DNA of 48,380 bases, from contig NZ_CANLTQ010000022.1 of the NCBI RefSeq assembly GCF_947494025.1, positions 1 to 48,380 on the forward strand, given 5' to 3'. The DNA comes from an uncultured Jannaschia sp. Its GTDB lineage: Bacteria; Pseudomonadota; Alphaproteobacteria; Rhodobacterales; Rhodobacteraceae. The notes under the pieces are model-generated. The model made no database searches. It saw nothing but the letters and a program-made list of their open reading frames with translations, and was not told the origin of the DNA. The translations under genes were made by a program, and so were the position numbers. Positions 16,595 to 24,730 of this stretch are shown one piece after another (the first letter of the stretch is position 1; every line of letters begins with the position of its first letter).

Positions 16595-16672
16595 ATGCCT
16601 GAGCACGTGCTTATGTCTGAGATGGAGATCATCACCGATGACGGCCGCAGGCGCCGCTGGACTGCTGCTGAG
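16595..16672 (+). pseudogene. IS66-type orfA fragment
   Basis: The frame begins with three close ATG codons and reads MSEMEIITDDGRRRRWTAAE, which resembles the start of the small helix-turn-helix OrfA protein of IS66-family elements. The typical continuation (KLRIVEET and a recognition helix) is absent, so only the first 25 codons remain. It abuts the Z remnant and probably records the IS event that destroyed it. Assigned from memory of the family. Confidence 0.4.
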
Positions 16673-16831
16673 CCGTCACAAGTTCCGCGCCGGGTCGGCA
16701 TGGTTGCGGAGCAGGACAGACAAGGGATCGCCCGGCAGTGGATCATGCCTCGCCCCGGCCGTTTTCATCCCGGACCCCGGCCGCGGCGGACCATCCGGGC
16801 TGCGGATCTCGTCCGGGAGGTTCTCGGGCCC

Positions 16832-16894
16832 TCGCCGGAAAAAGTCGACCTGTCTCCGGGAATGTTCGACCTTTCTCCGGAAAAAATCGACCCG
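16832..16894. repeat. Three 21-bp tandem repeats
   Basis: Units at 16832-16852, 16853-16873 and 16874-16894 share TCnCCGG, an A-rich centre and TCGACC. They are phased at 21 bp, two helical turns, as iterons or operator arrays often are. No initiator gene is adjacent. The frame through them would encode repeated SPEKVDL-like heptads, but without a convincing gene. Confidence 0.65.
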
Positions 16895-17299
16895 ACGCCG
16901 CACATCTGACGCCTCGCCCGGATCAACCCGTTGAAGGGCGACGTCGATTGCGCCCCTGAACCACGTGAACAAGAGGAATCCCTTGAATCCCCTGAATCAG
17001 CCGGACCGCTAGCCGCGGTCGGCCGGATTGGGGGACGGAAGGGGCGCAAGGCAGCAGCCGCCCGTCCGGCGGAAGCTAGGCTGCGATGTGGCGGCACCCA
17101 TCCGTCGTAGGCCTTCGGCAGGTCTTCCCGATCGTGGTTCGAGACCCCTCTCTGCAGCGCATCCCGGACGCGCTGCATGCCGGGGCCCGCACAGAAGCGA
17201 ACATTGCGGCAGAAAAGATTTCCGCCGCAACCGCCTCGCGCCCAACTCCTGCTCGAGGGATCGACACGATGTCCGAGCAACTCTGGAAGGAGACGACAG
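16895..17299. other. Gene-free stretch
   Basis: No gene is supported. A small direct repeat, GAATCCCTTGAATCCCCTGA, lies near 16975-16996. The remainder lacks hairpins or open frames of good composition and presumably carries the promoter of the gene at 17300. Confidence 0.35.
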
Positions 17300-17620
17300 A
17301 TGACGAAAGCGGTTGTTGCGGGGCTGCAGTACGATACCGGGACCGCCATCCTCGTGGCCCAGATGGGATGCGCGACGGAGTCGGTATCCGACTTCCATCA
17401 CTGGGCTGCAGCCCTCTACCGGACGAAGCGGGGCCGTTATTTCCTCGACGGAGAAGGTGGTCCGAAATCCGTGTTCGCGGAGTCTCGTGACAACAACGAT
17501 TGAGTCGGCAGAGCCGGTATCCGGCCGATCAGCCCGGAAGAGGCTCTCGATCTCGCCAGCGCCGAACTGGACCCCGACGCGCTGGCCACGCCTTTCGGAG
17601 ATCTGATCGAGGAGGCCTGA
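17300..17620 (+). pseudogene. Small plasmid protein with an in-frame TGA
   Basis: GGAAGGAGACGACAG and ATG at 17300 give an excellent start. The product reads MTKAVVAGLQYDTGTAILVA ... FLDGEGGPKSVFAESRDNND and meets TGA at 17501-17503. The same frame continues sensibly as GRAGIRPISPEEALDLASAE and DPDALATPFGDLIEEA to a second TGA at 17618. Small plasmid proteins often end with this kind of acidic PLSPEEA...FGDLIE tail, so the first stop is probably a nonsense mutation, for example CGA to TGA, in a gene of about 106 codons. The 67-residue truncated form may still be made. Confidence 0.6.
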
Positions 17621-17747
17621 CCCTTCGATCCGGATCGGGAGCAGACCTCCTCCGGAGATGCACCGCCGCCGCATTGGTCCCCACAGGCTCTACGCCCGCT
17701 CCGCTTCTCGCGGAGCGGGGCGGACCGGCTGATTTCTGGACGTGCGA
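17621..17747. other. Convergent intergenic interval
   Basis: This short interval separates the plus-strand gene ending at 17620 from the minus-strand gene ending at 17748. GCCCGCTCC/GGAGCGGGGC near 17692-17720 could form a stem that serves as a bidirectional terminator. Confidence 0.35.
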
Positions 17748-18326
17748 TCACGCCGGCAGATCCTGAGGCGCGGACCTGCACGTCCGATCGTCCCGACGGC
17801 CCGCCGGTCGCCGGGGCCATGTCCGGCGCCGTCGTCCGGTCACCTCTTGCGCCGGCCGCGATGACCGGCCGTCCCCGGCCGACAGGATCGCTGCGGCAAG
17901 ATCGGATCCAAACCGGGCTCGCAACGTCTCAAGCCGCGCAAGCTCTCCGCCGACGAGACGGTCGAGGATCGGCGTGTCGCGCTGACGGCAGCAGACGAAC
18001 GCGGGATCGCCGAGAGCCACGCGAACGCGGCGGGCCCCGATGAAACGGGTGCGTCGGTCGAGCCCGGCCGCGGCCCGCGCCTCCGTCTTGCACACCTCGA
18101 CCTCAAACCCGCAATTCTTCCGGGTCTTGCGGCTCGTGCCATAGGCCATGAGGGCATGGCGCACACCGTCGATGTCCTGCACGTCGAGAACGAGACAGGG
18201 GCGGGCCTTGGGCTGCGGGCCATCTTCTTCGGCCACGGGGAAGCGGAAGCTCACCGTGTCGCCGGCGGACAGGCGGTCCTGCCAGTCGCCCGTCCGGGCA
18301 GGGTCGGTCGTGATGCGGTCGGGCAT
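17748..18326 (-). CDS. PemK/MazF-like protein, paralogue C
   Basis: A 192-residue member of the set, starting MPDRITTDPARTGDWQDRLS. It shows AGDTVSFRFPVAEED, ARPCLVLDVQDIDG, LMAYGTSRKTRKNCGFEVEV, TRFIGARRVRVAL and FVCCRQRDTPILDRL, the complete family core, followed by a basic tail (TGRRRRTWPRRPAGRR). GAGGAGATGACCC gives the ribosome binding site. It follows the Z gene at 18527-19366 with a gap of 200 bp that contains a 16-bp hairpin. It has no Y gene after it, unlike paralogues B and E. The reading frame is intact. Confidence 0.6.
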   Translation of the reverse strand: MPDRITTDPARTGDWQDRLSAGDTVSFRFPVAEEDGPQPKARPCLVLDVQDIDGVRHALMAYGTSRKTRKNCGFEVEVCKTEARAAAGLDRRTRFIGARRVRVALGDPAFVCCRQRDTPILDRLVGGELARLETLRARFGSDLAAAILSAGDGRSSRPAQEVTGRRRRTWPRRPAGRRDDRTCRSAPQDLPA

Positions 18327-18391
18327 GGGTCATCTCCTCGGATCATGGCGGCTGCCGCGCTGATCGGGTCGCCCTGTCCTTTCGGAGATCG

Positions 18392-18439
18392 GGCGTCGTC
18401 CTGCCGCGTGGCATCCCGAGCACGCGGCAGGGCGACGTC
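18392..18439 (-). promoter_or_regulatory. Leader hairpin of PemK-like paralogue C
   Basis: Arms at 18395-18410 and 18421-18436 are complementary at 16 positions, one of them a G-U pair, around a 10-nt loop; the stem can extend to 18392/18439. It lies 68 nt before the start codon, the same place as in the other paralogues, yet shares no sequence with them. Confidence 0.6.
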
Positions 18440-18526
18440 CCCGCCTCCGCTTTCCCTTCCCATTCCAGACCTGGCGTCCGGGTTCGAAGCGGGCAGCCCC
18501 CTGCAGTCCGGCCCCACACGGGCCGG

Positions 18527-19366
18527 TCAGGCTGGCATCCGTCGGCGGCCCCGGAGACAGGCGGGCAGCGCATCCGGGCGCATGCGGCGCTCCCCCGCTC
18601 GATCCATGACGATCACCTCCCGCACGGAAGGCTTGAGCCGGCCGAGTGCAGATGTGCTCCAGTTCGTCCGGGCGTGCTCGACGCGGATGTGGAGCAAGTC
18701 GATGCCCGCATGCCGGTCCTCGCAAGACAGACAGAGAATGATGCGCAGCCCATGCAGCGCGCCGACTGTCTGAAGTGTAGAAAGAAACGACCGCCGCACC
18801 GTCTTCCAGCAGACCGGCCCCGCGAGCCCGCCCATGCGATGGAGATCCTCGACGTCGAGTTCCAGCACCGGCCTCTCCATCCCGTGGGCGAGGGCGATCT
18901 CACCGAGAAGCCGCAGCGTCAGGGCATCGCGGAGATGCGGCAGGATCCGGATATCGAGGTAGCCGAACACGTCATCGCAGAAGAACGCCACATAGACCTG
19001 GTTCGTGAAGCGCCAGTGCAGCGCCCGGTTGCCGTGACGGGCCTCGATCTCCTCGAACGCGCCCGTGGCCCGCAATTGCGCCATCGCCGCGAGGATCCTC
19101 CCGTTGCCCCTGTTTGGACGCGTGCCCTGCCAGCCGTGAATGTCGCGGAAGGCCTCTCCGTAGCCCTCTGGCGGTTGCGGATCGGTTCCCTGCCGCCAAT
19201 CCCGACAGGCCCTGCAGATCAGGACGTGCAGCAGCCGCAGCGCATCGCGCTCGAGCGGCCAGGTCCGGGTGGCGCGCAGCACGCCCTCCGGCAGGCGATA
19301 GAGGCTGTCGCGCGGAATGCCGCTCCCGGTCTCCGCCTCCGCAGGCCCGGTGGGGGTCGGCCTCAT
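18527..19366 (-). CDS. Unknown plasmid protein Z, copy 1
   Basis: A 279-residue protein starting MRPTPTGPAEAETGSGIPRD and continuing SLYRLPEGVLRATRTW. It is clearly related to the protein at 26011-26868: both open IPR-x-x-LYRL and share the patterns YLDIRILPHLRDALTLRLLG, EIALAHGMERPVLELDVEDL and a C-terminal IDLLHIRVEHART. The central alternation of helices and short strands recalls the winged-helix domains of Rep_3-type initiators, but no catalytic or iteron-binding motif confirms this. It is transcribed towards PemK-like paralogue C and away from the truncated methylase at 19589. A better ribosome binding site stands before the short upstream reading frame MTGRHS, so the exact start is uncertain. 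Confidence 0.6.
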   Translation of the reverse strand: MRPTPTGPAEAETGSGIPRDSLYRLPEGVLRATRTWPLERDALRLLHVLICRACRDWRQGTDPQPPEGYGEAFRDIHGWQGTRPNRGNGRILAAMAQLRATGAFEEIEARHGNRALHWRFTNQVYVAFFCDDVFGYLDIRILPHLRDALTLRLLGEIALAHGMERPVLELDVEDLHRMGGLAGPVCWKTVRRSFLSTLQTVGALHGLRIILCLSCEDRHAGIDLLHIRVEHARTNWSTSALGRLKPSVREVIVMDRAGERRMRPDALPACLRGRRRMPA

Positions 19367-19588
19367 GAATGCCGTCCGGTCATCGTGATCTCCTGTCGGG
19401 TCACGACGAAGGTTGGTCCGGTTCGACGGGTGCGGAAGCGCGGGGCGCCTCGTCGGAAGCGCCGATAAGCAGGCTGGCGGCCTGGCCCGACCCCGCCGCT
19501 CGCGCCCGGACCAAAAGGTCCGCCGTCGCTTCCGCCGAGGTCGCAGCGAACGAACCTTCTCCTCGCACACCTGCGAGGACCCGGACCC
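19367..19588. promoter_or_regulatory. Divergent promoter region between Z copy 1 and methylase fragment W'
   Basis: The two genes diverge here, as do their relatives across 26869-27254. The interval should hold both promoters but no clear box was found. A small stem, CTCGC/GCGAG near 19562-19577, precedes the start of the plus-strand gene. Confidence 0.35.
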
Positions 19589-19888
19589 ATGCATCTCACC
19601 CCGATCCCCTGCCACGGCGACGCGTCGCCCGTCGGCTCCCTTCTGCCCCTGATCGCACACAAGACTTTCGCAAACGGGCTTCCCGCGGCAAGGTCGTTCG
19701 CCCTCCAGGCCGATGAGGCCACCGCCGCGGCGACCGCCCTCTTCGTCCTCGAGACCGCGATCGAGACGTTCTGGGATGTGCTCGACCCATCGTCGCTTGT
19801 GCGCAGGCCATTCGAGGCGTCCCGCCCGGTGCAGTGCCCCGGCGACGTCTCCGCCTGGACCCAGCAACTTGGCCGGGACGTGGAATGA
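19589..19888 (+). pseudogene. Truncated N-terminus of an Eco57I-like methylase (W')
   Basis: The frame opens MHLTPIPCHGDASPVGSLLP, and its middle, TALFVLETAIETFWDVLDP, matches VAHAVLETAVTAFWHALSP in the complete methylase at 27255-29060. Only about 99 codons remain. The stop TGA at 19886-19888 is formed by the end of an IS3 element, TGACCTGCC, so the IS insertion cut the gene and removed both methylase motifs. The divergent Z gene beside it shows that the Z/W pair was duplicated as a unit. Confidence 0.65.
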
Positions 19889-20545
19889 CCTGCCACTGAA
19901 CTTTCATCCAGCCGCGACCGGAGCCCGGTTGGTGTTTACGCCGATGGGCGCAGGTTGAGCAATCGCCCGACGCGCGGAGCTTTCATCTCGCGCAGCGGGG
20001 CGGGCGATTGCGGTGGTCAGGGTCCGCGCGTAGGCAGCCGGGATTTAGTAATCCAAGGCCGAATGGGGACGCTCGGTGTTGTAGTCCGTGGCCCAGGCAG
20101 CGATCGCGATCCGCGCATGGGCCAGGTTGCAAAACATGGTCTCGTTGAGCAGCTCGTCGCGCATCCTCCCGTTGAAGCTCTCCATGAAGCCGTTCTGCAT
20201 GGGCTTGCCCGGCGCAATGTAGTGCCATTCGACCCGGTGTTCGGAACACCACCGCAGGATGGCGTTACTGGTCAGTTCGGTGCCCCCTCTCGGCAGATTT
20301 GCCTTGCAAATTGCCTGCCGGGCAATGGTTGTCGCTGACAATCATTCCGGGCCTTCCGCGGCGCTCGATCAAGGCCGTCAGTTCACGCGCCACCCGGCGC
20401 CCCGAGATCGACGTGTCCGGGATGGCAGCCAAGCATTCACGTGTGACGTCGTCGACCACGTTGAGAACGCGGAAGCGCTACCGGTTGGCGAACTGGTCAT
20501 GCTCGAAGTCGAGCGACCAGCGCGCATTGGGCTGTGCCGCGACCA
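19886..20545 (-). mobile_element. IS3-family element, 3' half with disrupted orfB
   Basis: The element end TGACCTGCCACTGAACTTTC lies at 19886. Translation of the minus strand gives the DDE integrase core of IS3 OrfB: ARWSLDFEHDQFANR, NVVDDVTRECLAAIPDTSIS, IVSDN and [20 protein letters not shown], ending RPHSALDY at 20045. It is broken three ways: a TAG codon after FANR near 20480, a 45-nt hairpin element inserted between SDN and GTE, and loss of everything upstream of about 20545, where methylase sequence begins. An 11-bp inverted repeat (19959-19969 with 20001-20011) lies after the stop and may be a terminator. The element is dead. Confidence 0.8.
20284..20328 (-). mobile_element. 45-nt hairpin mini-element, copy 1 (in IS3 orfB)
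   Basis: On the minus strand the conserved left end CCATTGCCCGGCAG and right end CGAGAGGGG flank a 22-nt centre that folds as ATTTGC-AAG-GCAAAT. The insert splits the IS3 SDN-GTE catalytic motif and shifts the frame. A 45-nt relative with nearly the same ends and a different hairpin centre lies in the IS256 transposase at 46415-46459. Confidence 0.65.
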
Positions 20546-20547
20546 GG

Positions 20548-21100
20548 ATCGCCGACGTTATCGCGATGATCCTGCCGGTATCGCTCCAGAAGGGCTCGAT
20601 GCAGGCCCGGCTCGACCGTCGCTACCACCTCGTGAGCGAGATGCCCTTGCCGGCGGAGCCGTTCCGGCACGGGGAGGCGCTGACGCAGGTCAATGTTGTG
20701 TTCCAGGTCTGGGAACGGCGCGATTACGAGTGGGCATTACCGATTTCCGCCACGTCGCATGAGGACTTTGTTTTCGTCGGCTCACTCGAGGAAACGCACT
20801 TCGTCGTCCGCCGCGTCGGCGCCCGGGCCGGGGCCATCCTGCCGGTCCCGGCCGAGGCCGAGGTCCCGCGTGGATACGCGCCGGCATCGAACCTGTTCAT
20901 CCGCGCCACCGGTGATCCGGTGCTGCTGGAAGCCAGGTTCCGCTGCCTTGAGTTCGGCGAGGTTCGGGGACGCGCCGCAGCGGTCCCTTCCGTTTCCAAG
21001 TCCGATCTCGTCGCCCTCTACTCGGCGCAGCGAGCGCTCGACATGGCGCGGGCGACGGCACCCGATCAGGTGCCGGTGACGAGCTACGTGGCGTCCGCAG
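20548..21100 (+). pseudogene. Methylase X, 5'-truncated copy
   Basis: The frame reads IADVIAMILPVSLQKGSMQA, RYHLVSEMPLPAEPFRHGEA, QVNVVFQVWERRD, VRRVGARAGAILPVPAEAEV, ASNLFIRATGDPVLLEARFR and PSVSKSDLVALYSAQRALDM, following the second half of methylase X at 13694-14749 throughout. Both SAM-binding and NPPF motifs are missing because the sequence is replaced by IS3 DNA before 20548. It lies on the opposite strand to the intact copy. It cannot encode an active methylase. Confidence 0.75.
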
Positions 21101-21431
21101 CCGCCAGTTCGTCAGCTTCGCCCTGCGGGAGACCGGGGAGAGTGAGGCGGCACTCCTGCCGCGCGCCAGCATCTGCATGGCACTCGGGCGGCTCTGGCTC
21201 GGCGAGATGGGCGTGCTCGACGTGTCGAGCAAAGCCGCGCCCATGACGGACCTCCCGAACGTCATCGACAGCCTCTCCAGCGCCTTAGCCAACGCGCAGC
21301 ACGGCACGGCCTCGCGACCCCGCAGTGAAGGCGCGCCATGGGCGGAAGAAATCTGCACAGCTCGCTTCCGTGCCCTCCGGCAGAGACCAACATTCCTCTC
21401 AAGGCCCTACAATAAAGGACATTCCAAATGA
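21090..21431 (+). pseudogene. Unknown coding remnant after the methylase fragment
   Basis: In another frame the sequence reads coherently: VRSRQFVSFALRETGESEAA, ASICMALGRLWLGEMGVLDV and TDLPNVIDSLSSALANAQHG, ending at 21431. The composition is that of a real protein, but there is no start codon with a ribosome binding site. It is probably the remainder of a damaged gene. Its last codons overlap the start of the next gene by ATGA. Confidence 0.4.
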
Positions 21432-21916
21432 AACCGACGGACGACGACATTGAAGAGCTCATGACGAACGCATGCGTGTCCGGTCTCGATGATCTGGTCG
21501 AGATGCTGATCCACGATCCGATTGCGGAGGTCTGGAACCAGTTCGGCTTCCTTTCGGGCGTCTCCCGCTCGCCCCGCTTCGGCGAACATGGCTACTACGC
21601 GATCAGTGAGCACACCAAGCTGCTCTGCCTCTCGTTCCAGTTGCCGTTCGACCGGGACGGACGCTTGGCCGGATGCGGGCGCGTCGTCCTTGAGACGCGC
21701 GAGGAAGACCTCGATGCCCGTATTCTCAGCTGGGACACAAGCCGCGCCATCTGGGGGGAGCTGGCCCAGAAGATCGCGAACGAACTTGAGAACCTTCGTT
21801 CCTTCGATAATCCGCATGGATCGACCTGCCAACCCAATCACCGTTTGCTCGCGGCGCTCCGGGGCCGCGTGAGGCCGCCTTACCTGACGCTGATAGAAGG
21901 CGGAGCGACGCCCTGA
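21428..21916 (+). CDS. Hypothetical protein
   Basis: A 162-residue protein starting MKPTDDDIEELMTNACVSGL, after AAAGGACATTCCAA, a fair ribosome binding site. It is acidic at the start, with an ordered alpha/beta middle (AISEHTKLLCLSFQLPFDRD, GCGRVVLETREEDLDARILS). No motif or family is recognised. It sits between two halves of an IS3 element and may have come in with the fragment that split that element. The frame is intact. Confidence 0.6.
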   Translation: MKPTDDDIEELMTNACVSGLDDLVEMLIHDPIAEVWNQFGFLSGVSRSPRFGEHGYYAISEHTKLLCLSFQLPFDRDGRLAGCGRVVLETREEDLDARILSWDTSRAIWGELAQKIANELENLRSFDNPHGSTCQPNHRLLAALRGRVRPPYLTLIEGGATP

Positions 21917-21986
21917 TCAGCGCCAGTCGCTCCGAACGACTGCTGTGCTGTGCCTACCGCCGAACCCGCGCCTCGCGGGCCCGACG

Positions 21987-22487
21987 CTAGCACGCGGCGA
22001 AATGATCCTCAGACAGAGGACCCTTCAGGGACTCCAGCCGGAACACGACTGCGAGGTTCCACCCGGCATTTGCGGCGACCTCCTCCTGCGTCAGGGCTGC
22101 GTCCCAGCGACAGGTGACCCTGTGCGAGAGCTGCCTGCGCCTTCGCCAGTGCGGGGCGTCCTCCGCTGCGAACCAGGCCGTAGCCTTTGCCAAGATATCG
22201 CGCTCCTGACGCAACTGACGGTTCTCGCGGCGAAGTCGGTTCAACTCCTCACGCTCGGCGGATGTCATAGTACCGATGCGCTTGCCTTCAGCGGCCTCGG
22301 CGCGGCGCGCCCATTCCGCGATCGAGGCGGAACTCGGCTCGAACTCAAGAGACAGATCCTCAGGCGTGCGACTGGCTCGAACCAGATCGACCATCTGGCG
22401 CCGGAACTCTGGCGGATAGGCAGGGCGGTAGCGGGTCATAGGGAATACCTCCGGGGAAACTTTCAGAGTGTCCACGGAAACGGGTCA
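21987..22487 (-). mobile_element. IS3-family element, 5' half with partial orfA
   Basis: The element end, reading inward TGACCCGTTTCCGTGGACAC, is at 22487. The orfA start is the ATG at 22439 after CGGAGG. The product MTRYRPAYPPEFRRQMVDLV and RLRRENRQLRQERDILAKAT is the helix-turn-helix plus leucine zipper of IS3 OrfA. After AWFAAE (about 22190) it passes into unrelated coding-like sequence, WDAALTQEEVAANAGWNLAV, ending at 21987. It has the same orientation as the IS3 3' half at 19886-20545, so both may be pieces of one element opened by a 1.6-kb insert. Confidence 0.75.
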
Positions 22488-23033
22488 ACTCCAGTCCTGA
22501 GGCGCGCGTCGTGAGACAGGGACCGGCGACGGCGCAGAGGCGAACCCGATGGCGTTCCGGACGGCACCCGTCGACGGTCGGCGACGGCCCCAGGGAGATC
22601 GGCGTTCACGACTCTGCCTCGCCCGATCTTCGCGACGATCAAGTCCCGCCACCACCTGCGCAAGGCGCGGGTGCAGTGACTGGGGTAGCCGTCCAAGCAC
22701 GGCAGTCCCGGCAGCGCATTCGACGAAGCGCACGCTCGACAGCGGCACCGTGACGGTGCGGGCGCCGACGAAGCGGGTCTGCTTGTGCAGGCCGGCCGCT
22801 TTGATGTCGTCGGCCTTGCGCACGTGGAACTCCAAGCCGGTATTCGACCGGGTCCGGCGGGATGTGCCGTAGGCGATTGTCACCATCGGTTCCTCGGCAG
22901 TTCGGTCAATCGCCAGGACCAATGAGGGACGGGCCTTCTCGAACTCGGCGTGCCCTTCGCTCGACGGAAAGACAAAGCTCACAATGTCGCCCGCAAGAAG
23001 CCGCTAGCGCCAGGAAGTAATCGGGTCGGTCAT
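22485..23033 (-). pseudogene. PemK/MazF-like protein, paralogue D, with an in-frame TAG
   Basis: The reading starts MTDPITSWR and meets TAG at 23006-23004. It then continues in the same frame as RLLAGDIVSFVFPSSEGHAE, KARPSLVLAID, VTIAYGTSRRTRSNTGLEFH, TRFVGARTVTVPL and RFVECAAGTAVLGRLP. This is close to paralogue A. The other paralogues have a lysine or an aspartate-like polar residue there, so a single change such as CAG to TAG is likely. A GTG further on could start a shortened protein. Its stop codon, TGA at 22487-22485, is supplied by the end of the IS3 element, so the natural C-terminus is lost. Confidence 0.6.
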
Positions 23034-23089
23034 GAACATAGAGGGCCTTTTCGGTTGGGATGTCTGAGCACCCGCACCGGCCGGTTGCG

Positions 23090-23128
23090 GCATGGGCACG
23101 GGCGCTACAGCGCTGCCCGTGTCCATGC
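23090..23128 (-). promoter_or_regulatory. Leader hairpin of PemK-like paralogue D
   Basis: Arms at 23090-23104 and 23114-23128 pair along about 15 positions, with one or two G-U pairs, around the short loop. The hairpin lies 57 nt before the start codon. It shares the GCACGGGC core with the hairpin of paralogue A. Confidence 0.55.
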
Positions 23129-23213
23129 TCCGCACCGGCCTCCCTCCCGCCTCGCTCCTCGCTCTCCTCCCTCAGCTGGACACCGGATCAGGGGCGCGAC
23201 TGCTCGGCGAGCC

Positions 23214-23798
23214 TCAGGCTACACCGAGAAGCGTCTCGGGACCCGCCATCTCAACCTGGTACCGGGAAAGCACGTCATGACAGGCGCCGAGGAACTCGAA
23301 GAGAGCCAGGATCTCCCGGCAGCGCTGCTTCGCTTCCGCCATGGTTCGCGGCCGCTCCAGGAATACCCGGAGCTCGGTTACTTCGTCCGCCGCAACGTCC
23401 TTGATCATGGCTACCGTGAAATGCCTGAAATGCAGTGTCTCGAATTCCCCTGCTGGAAGTTCGAGGGCGGACTGGAAACGGCGCGCCGTGCCGCGCCGCG
23501 TTTGGCAGTACGTTCTGATGGCCCGTTCGGTAACGTGGTCGTTCGTCTTCCTTGCGGAGGTGGCTCCGTCGCAGGTCCGACCATCGCCTTCAGCCAAAAA
23601 GGCGCAGCAATACTCGGTAACGGAACCGAAGCAGTAGGCGGCACCGACGGCATGGCCAAGCGCGACGCCGAGAAGATCGCCTGGAGCAGCATCCTGAAGA
23701 ATGGACAGGGCGCCGGTCACGCCCTCAAGCCTCAGCAGCTCGAGTTCAGGAGCATCGACGTGAAACGTCGCGCGGAGTAGTTTCTTGGAGGTAGTCAT
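23214..23798 (-). CDS. Hypothetical protein
   Basis: A 194-residue protein starting MTTSKKLLRATFHVDAPELE. The start at 23798 follows GAAAGGCTCATCATC. Several segments look like a small alpha/beta domain (GDLLGVALGHAVGAAYCFGS, FRHFTVAMIKDVAADEVTEL) ahead of a helical end (MAEAKQRCREILALFEFLGA). Six cysteines occur but no metal-binding spacing is evident. No family is recognised and no paralogue was seen in the window. The frame is intact and the composition good. Confidence 0.6.
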   Translation of the reverse strand: MTTSKKLLRATFHVDAPELELLRLEGVTGALSILQDAAPGDLLGVALGHAVGAAYCFGSVTEYCCAFLAEGDGRTCDGATSARKTNDHVTERAIRTYCQTRRGTARRFQSALELPAGEFETLHFRHFTVAMIKDVAADEVTELRVFLERPRTMAEAKQRCREILALFEFLGACHDVLSRYQVEMAGPETLLGVA

Positions 23799-23954
23799 GA
23801 TGATGAGCCTTTCTTCATCGTGGTCGGGGGTGGGAAGAAGTTGGGTTGATTTGCCGGCGTCCGGAAATCGCCGGCGCATGGGACTGGGATGGGGCAACCT
23901 GAGGCGCAAGCATGCGACCGGGCACGGTCGCACCTTCTGTCCGCAGCGCCGAAC

Positions 23955-24383
23955 TCAGGCGCGATAGTCCGAGAAGATCACCCGGTCCCCGATCAGCATC
24001 GGTGGCCCGCATTCGGGCCGACCGGCGATCATCCAGGCCACCAGCTCGGCTGGAACCGGCGCTTCGATGATCTGGCGGATGAGCTTCTTGCCGGCGCGCA
24101 TCGCGCTGTGGCGCGTTCTGAAAGGCGCGGCTTCGGCCGTGCCGATCGTTTCGGGGCAGTGCGCGGGCACCTCCCGGAAAAGCACATCGGCAACCCAGCC
24201 ATGGCCGCGGTGCTGGACGATGAGGGCCCGGATGTTGTCGCCCCGCATGTAGCCGAGCGGATGGCTCATCGGCGGAGTAGCGGTGGCAAGCTTGCCGCGT
24301 TTGGCAAGATCCGCGAGAACCCGGGCGAGCAGGAGTTCCCCTTCGTGAACCTCCGCATCGGAGTAGCGGTCGTCTTGGCTCAT
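23955..24383 (-). CDS. Hypothetical protein
   Basis: A 142-residue protein starting MSQDDRYSDAEVHEGELLLA. AAGGAACGATCAA before the ATG at 24383 is a good ribosome binding site. The middle GDNIRALIVQHRGHGWVADV and FREVPAHCPETIGTAEAAPF reads like a small beta-rich domain. It ends PPMLIGDRVIFSDYRA. No family is recognised. It lies 3' of the truncated methylase X copy, with a strong inverted repeat between them. Confidence 0.6.
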   Translation of the reverse strand: MSQDDRYSDAEVHEGELLLARVLADLAKRGKLATATPPMSHPLGYMRGDNIRALIVQHRGHGWVADVLFREVPAHCPETIGTAEAAPFRTRHSAMRAGKKLIRQIIEAPVPAELVAWMIAGRPECGPPMLIGDRVIFSDYRA

Positions 24384-24489
24384 TTGATCGTTCCTTGAGA
24401 TTTTGTTGACGTGGAACCGGCCTGCGCCGGTCGGGAAGAAGATCGGATCGATTGGGGATGACGAGAAATCTGCGATGGCATTTTCTTGT

Positions 24490-24536
24490 GGGGCGGAGGC
24501 CGGGGTGGCCTCTATAGTCAGCCCGGCCTCCGCCCC
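24490..24536. repeat. Perfect 15-bp inverted repeat
   Basis: GGGGCGGAGGCCGGG at 24490-24504 is exactly complementary to 24522-24536 around a 17-nt loop. It lies where the methylase X copy stops resembling its relative, about 110 bp before the gene starting at 24383. No T-run follows, so a terminator is unlikely; a rearrangement scar or a leader structure fits better. Confidence 0.6.
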
Positions 24537-24539
24537 CGG

Positions 24540-24721
24540 CGCCCGCATTTCTCGATGGTTGGCAGATGGCCTCCGCCACCCCTGGCCGAAGGCTCGAGCA
24601 ACAGCGCGATGTCCTCGAGCGACACAGTCTTGCGCAGGTGATCGAGGCAGAGTGCGGCCGTCGCCGCGCGCGTGTAAAATGCGTCGCCATCGCGGGCGGC
24701 GGACGGAGTGCTTCCGGGCAT
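24540..24721 (-). pseudogene. Methylase X, 3'-truncated copy
   Basis: The start at 24721 gives MPGSTPSAARDGDAFYTRAA and TAALCLDHLRKTVSLEDIAL, then LLEPSA, matching DQYFTHPETAALCLAHLAEV and LYLEPSAGAGAFL of the intact methylase. After LEPSA a base insertion changes the frame and the similarity ends, so only the first 60 codons remain. The AGGAG ribosome binding site lies within a perfect 8-bp stem, CTCCTGTT/AACAGGAG at 24731-24749. It follows the broken Y copy, so the module order Z-PemK-Y-X is kept here. Confidence 0.65.
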
Positions 24722-24730
24722 GTGCGGGGT

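Noticed and set aside
15230-16606. 458-codon minus-strand frame running through Y, B and the Z remnant
   Set aside because: The frame is open only because of GC bias. It corresponds to Y at its end and to a Z remnant at its start, but passes out of frame through the PemK-like gene, so it is not one fusion protein.
8570-20215. Further copies of the 45-nt hairpin element, from TTGCCCGGC matches near 8577, 10997 and 20205
   Set aside because: Each match lies in a codon run for PGK in a normal protein context and lacks the right end CGAGAGGGG and the hairpin centre.
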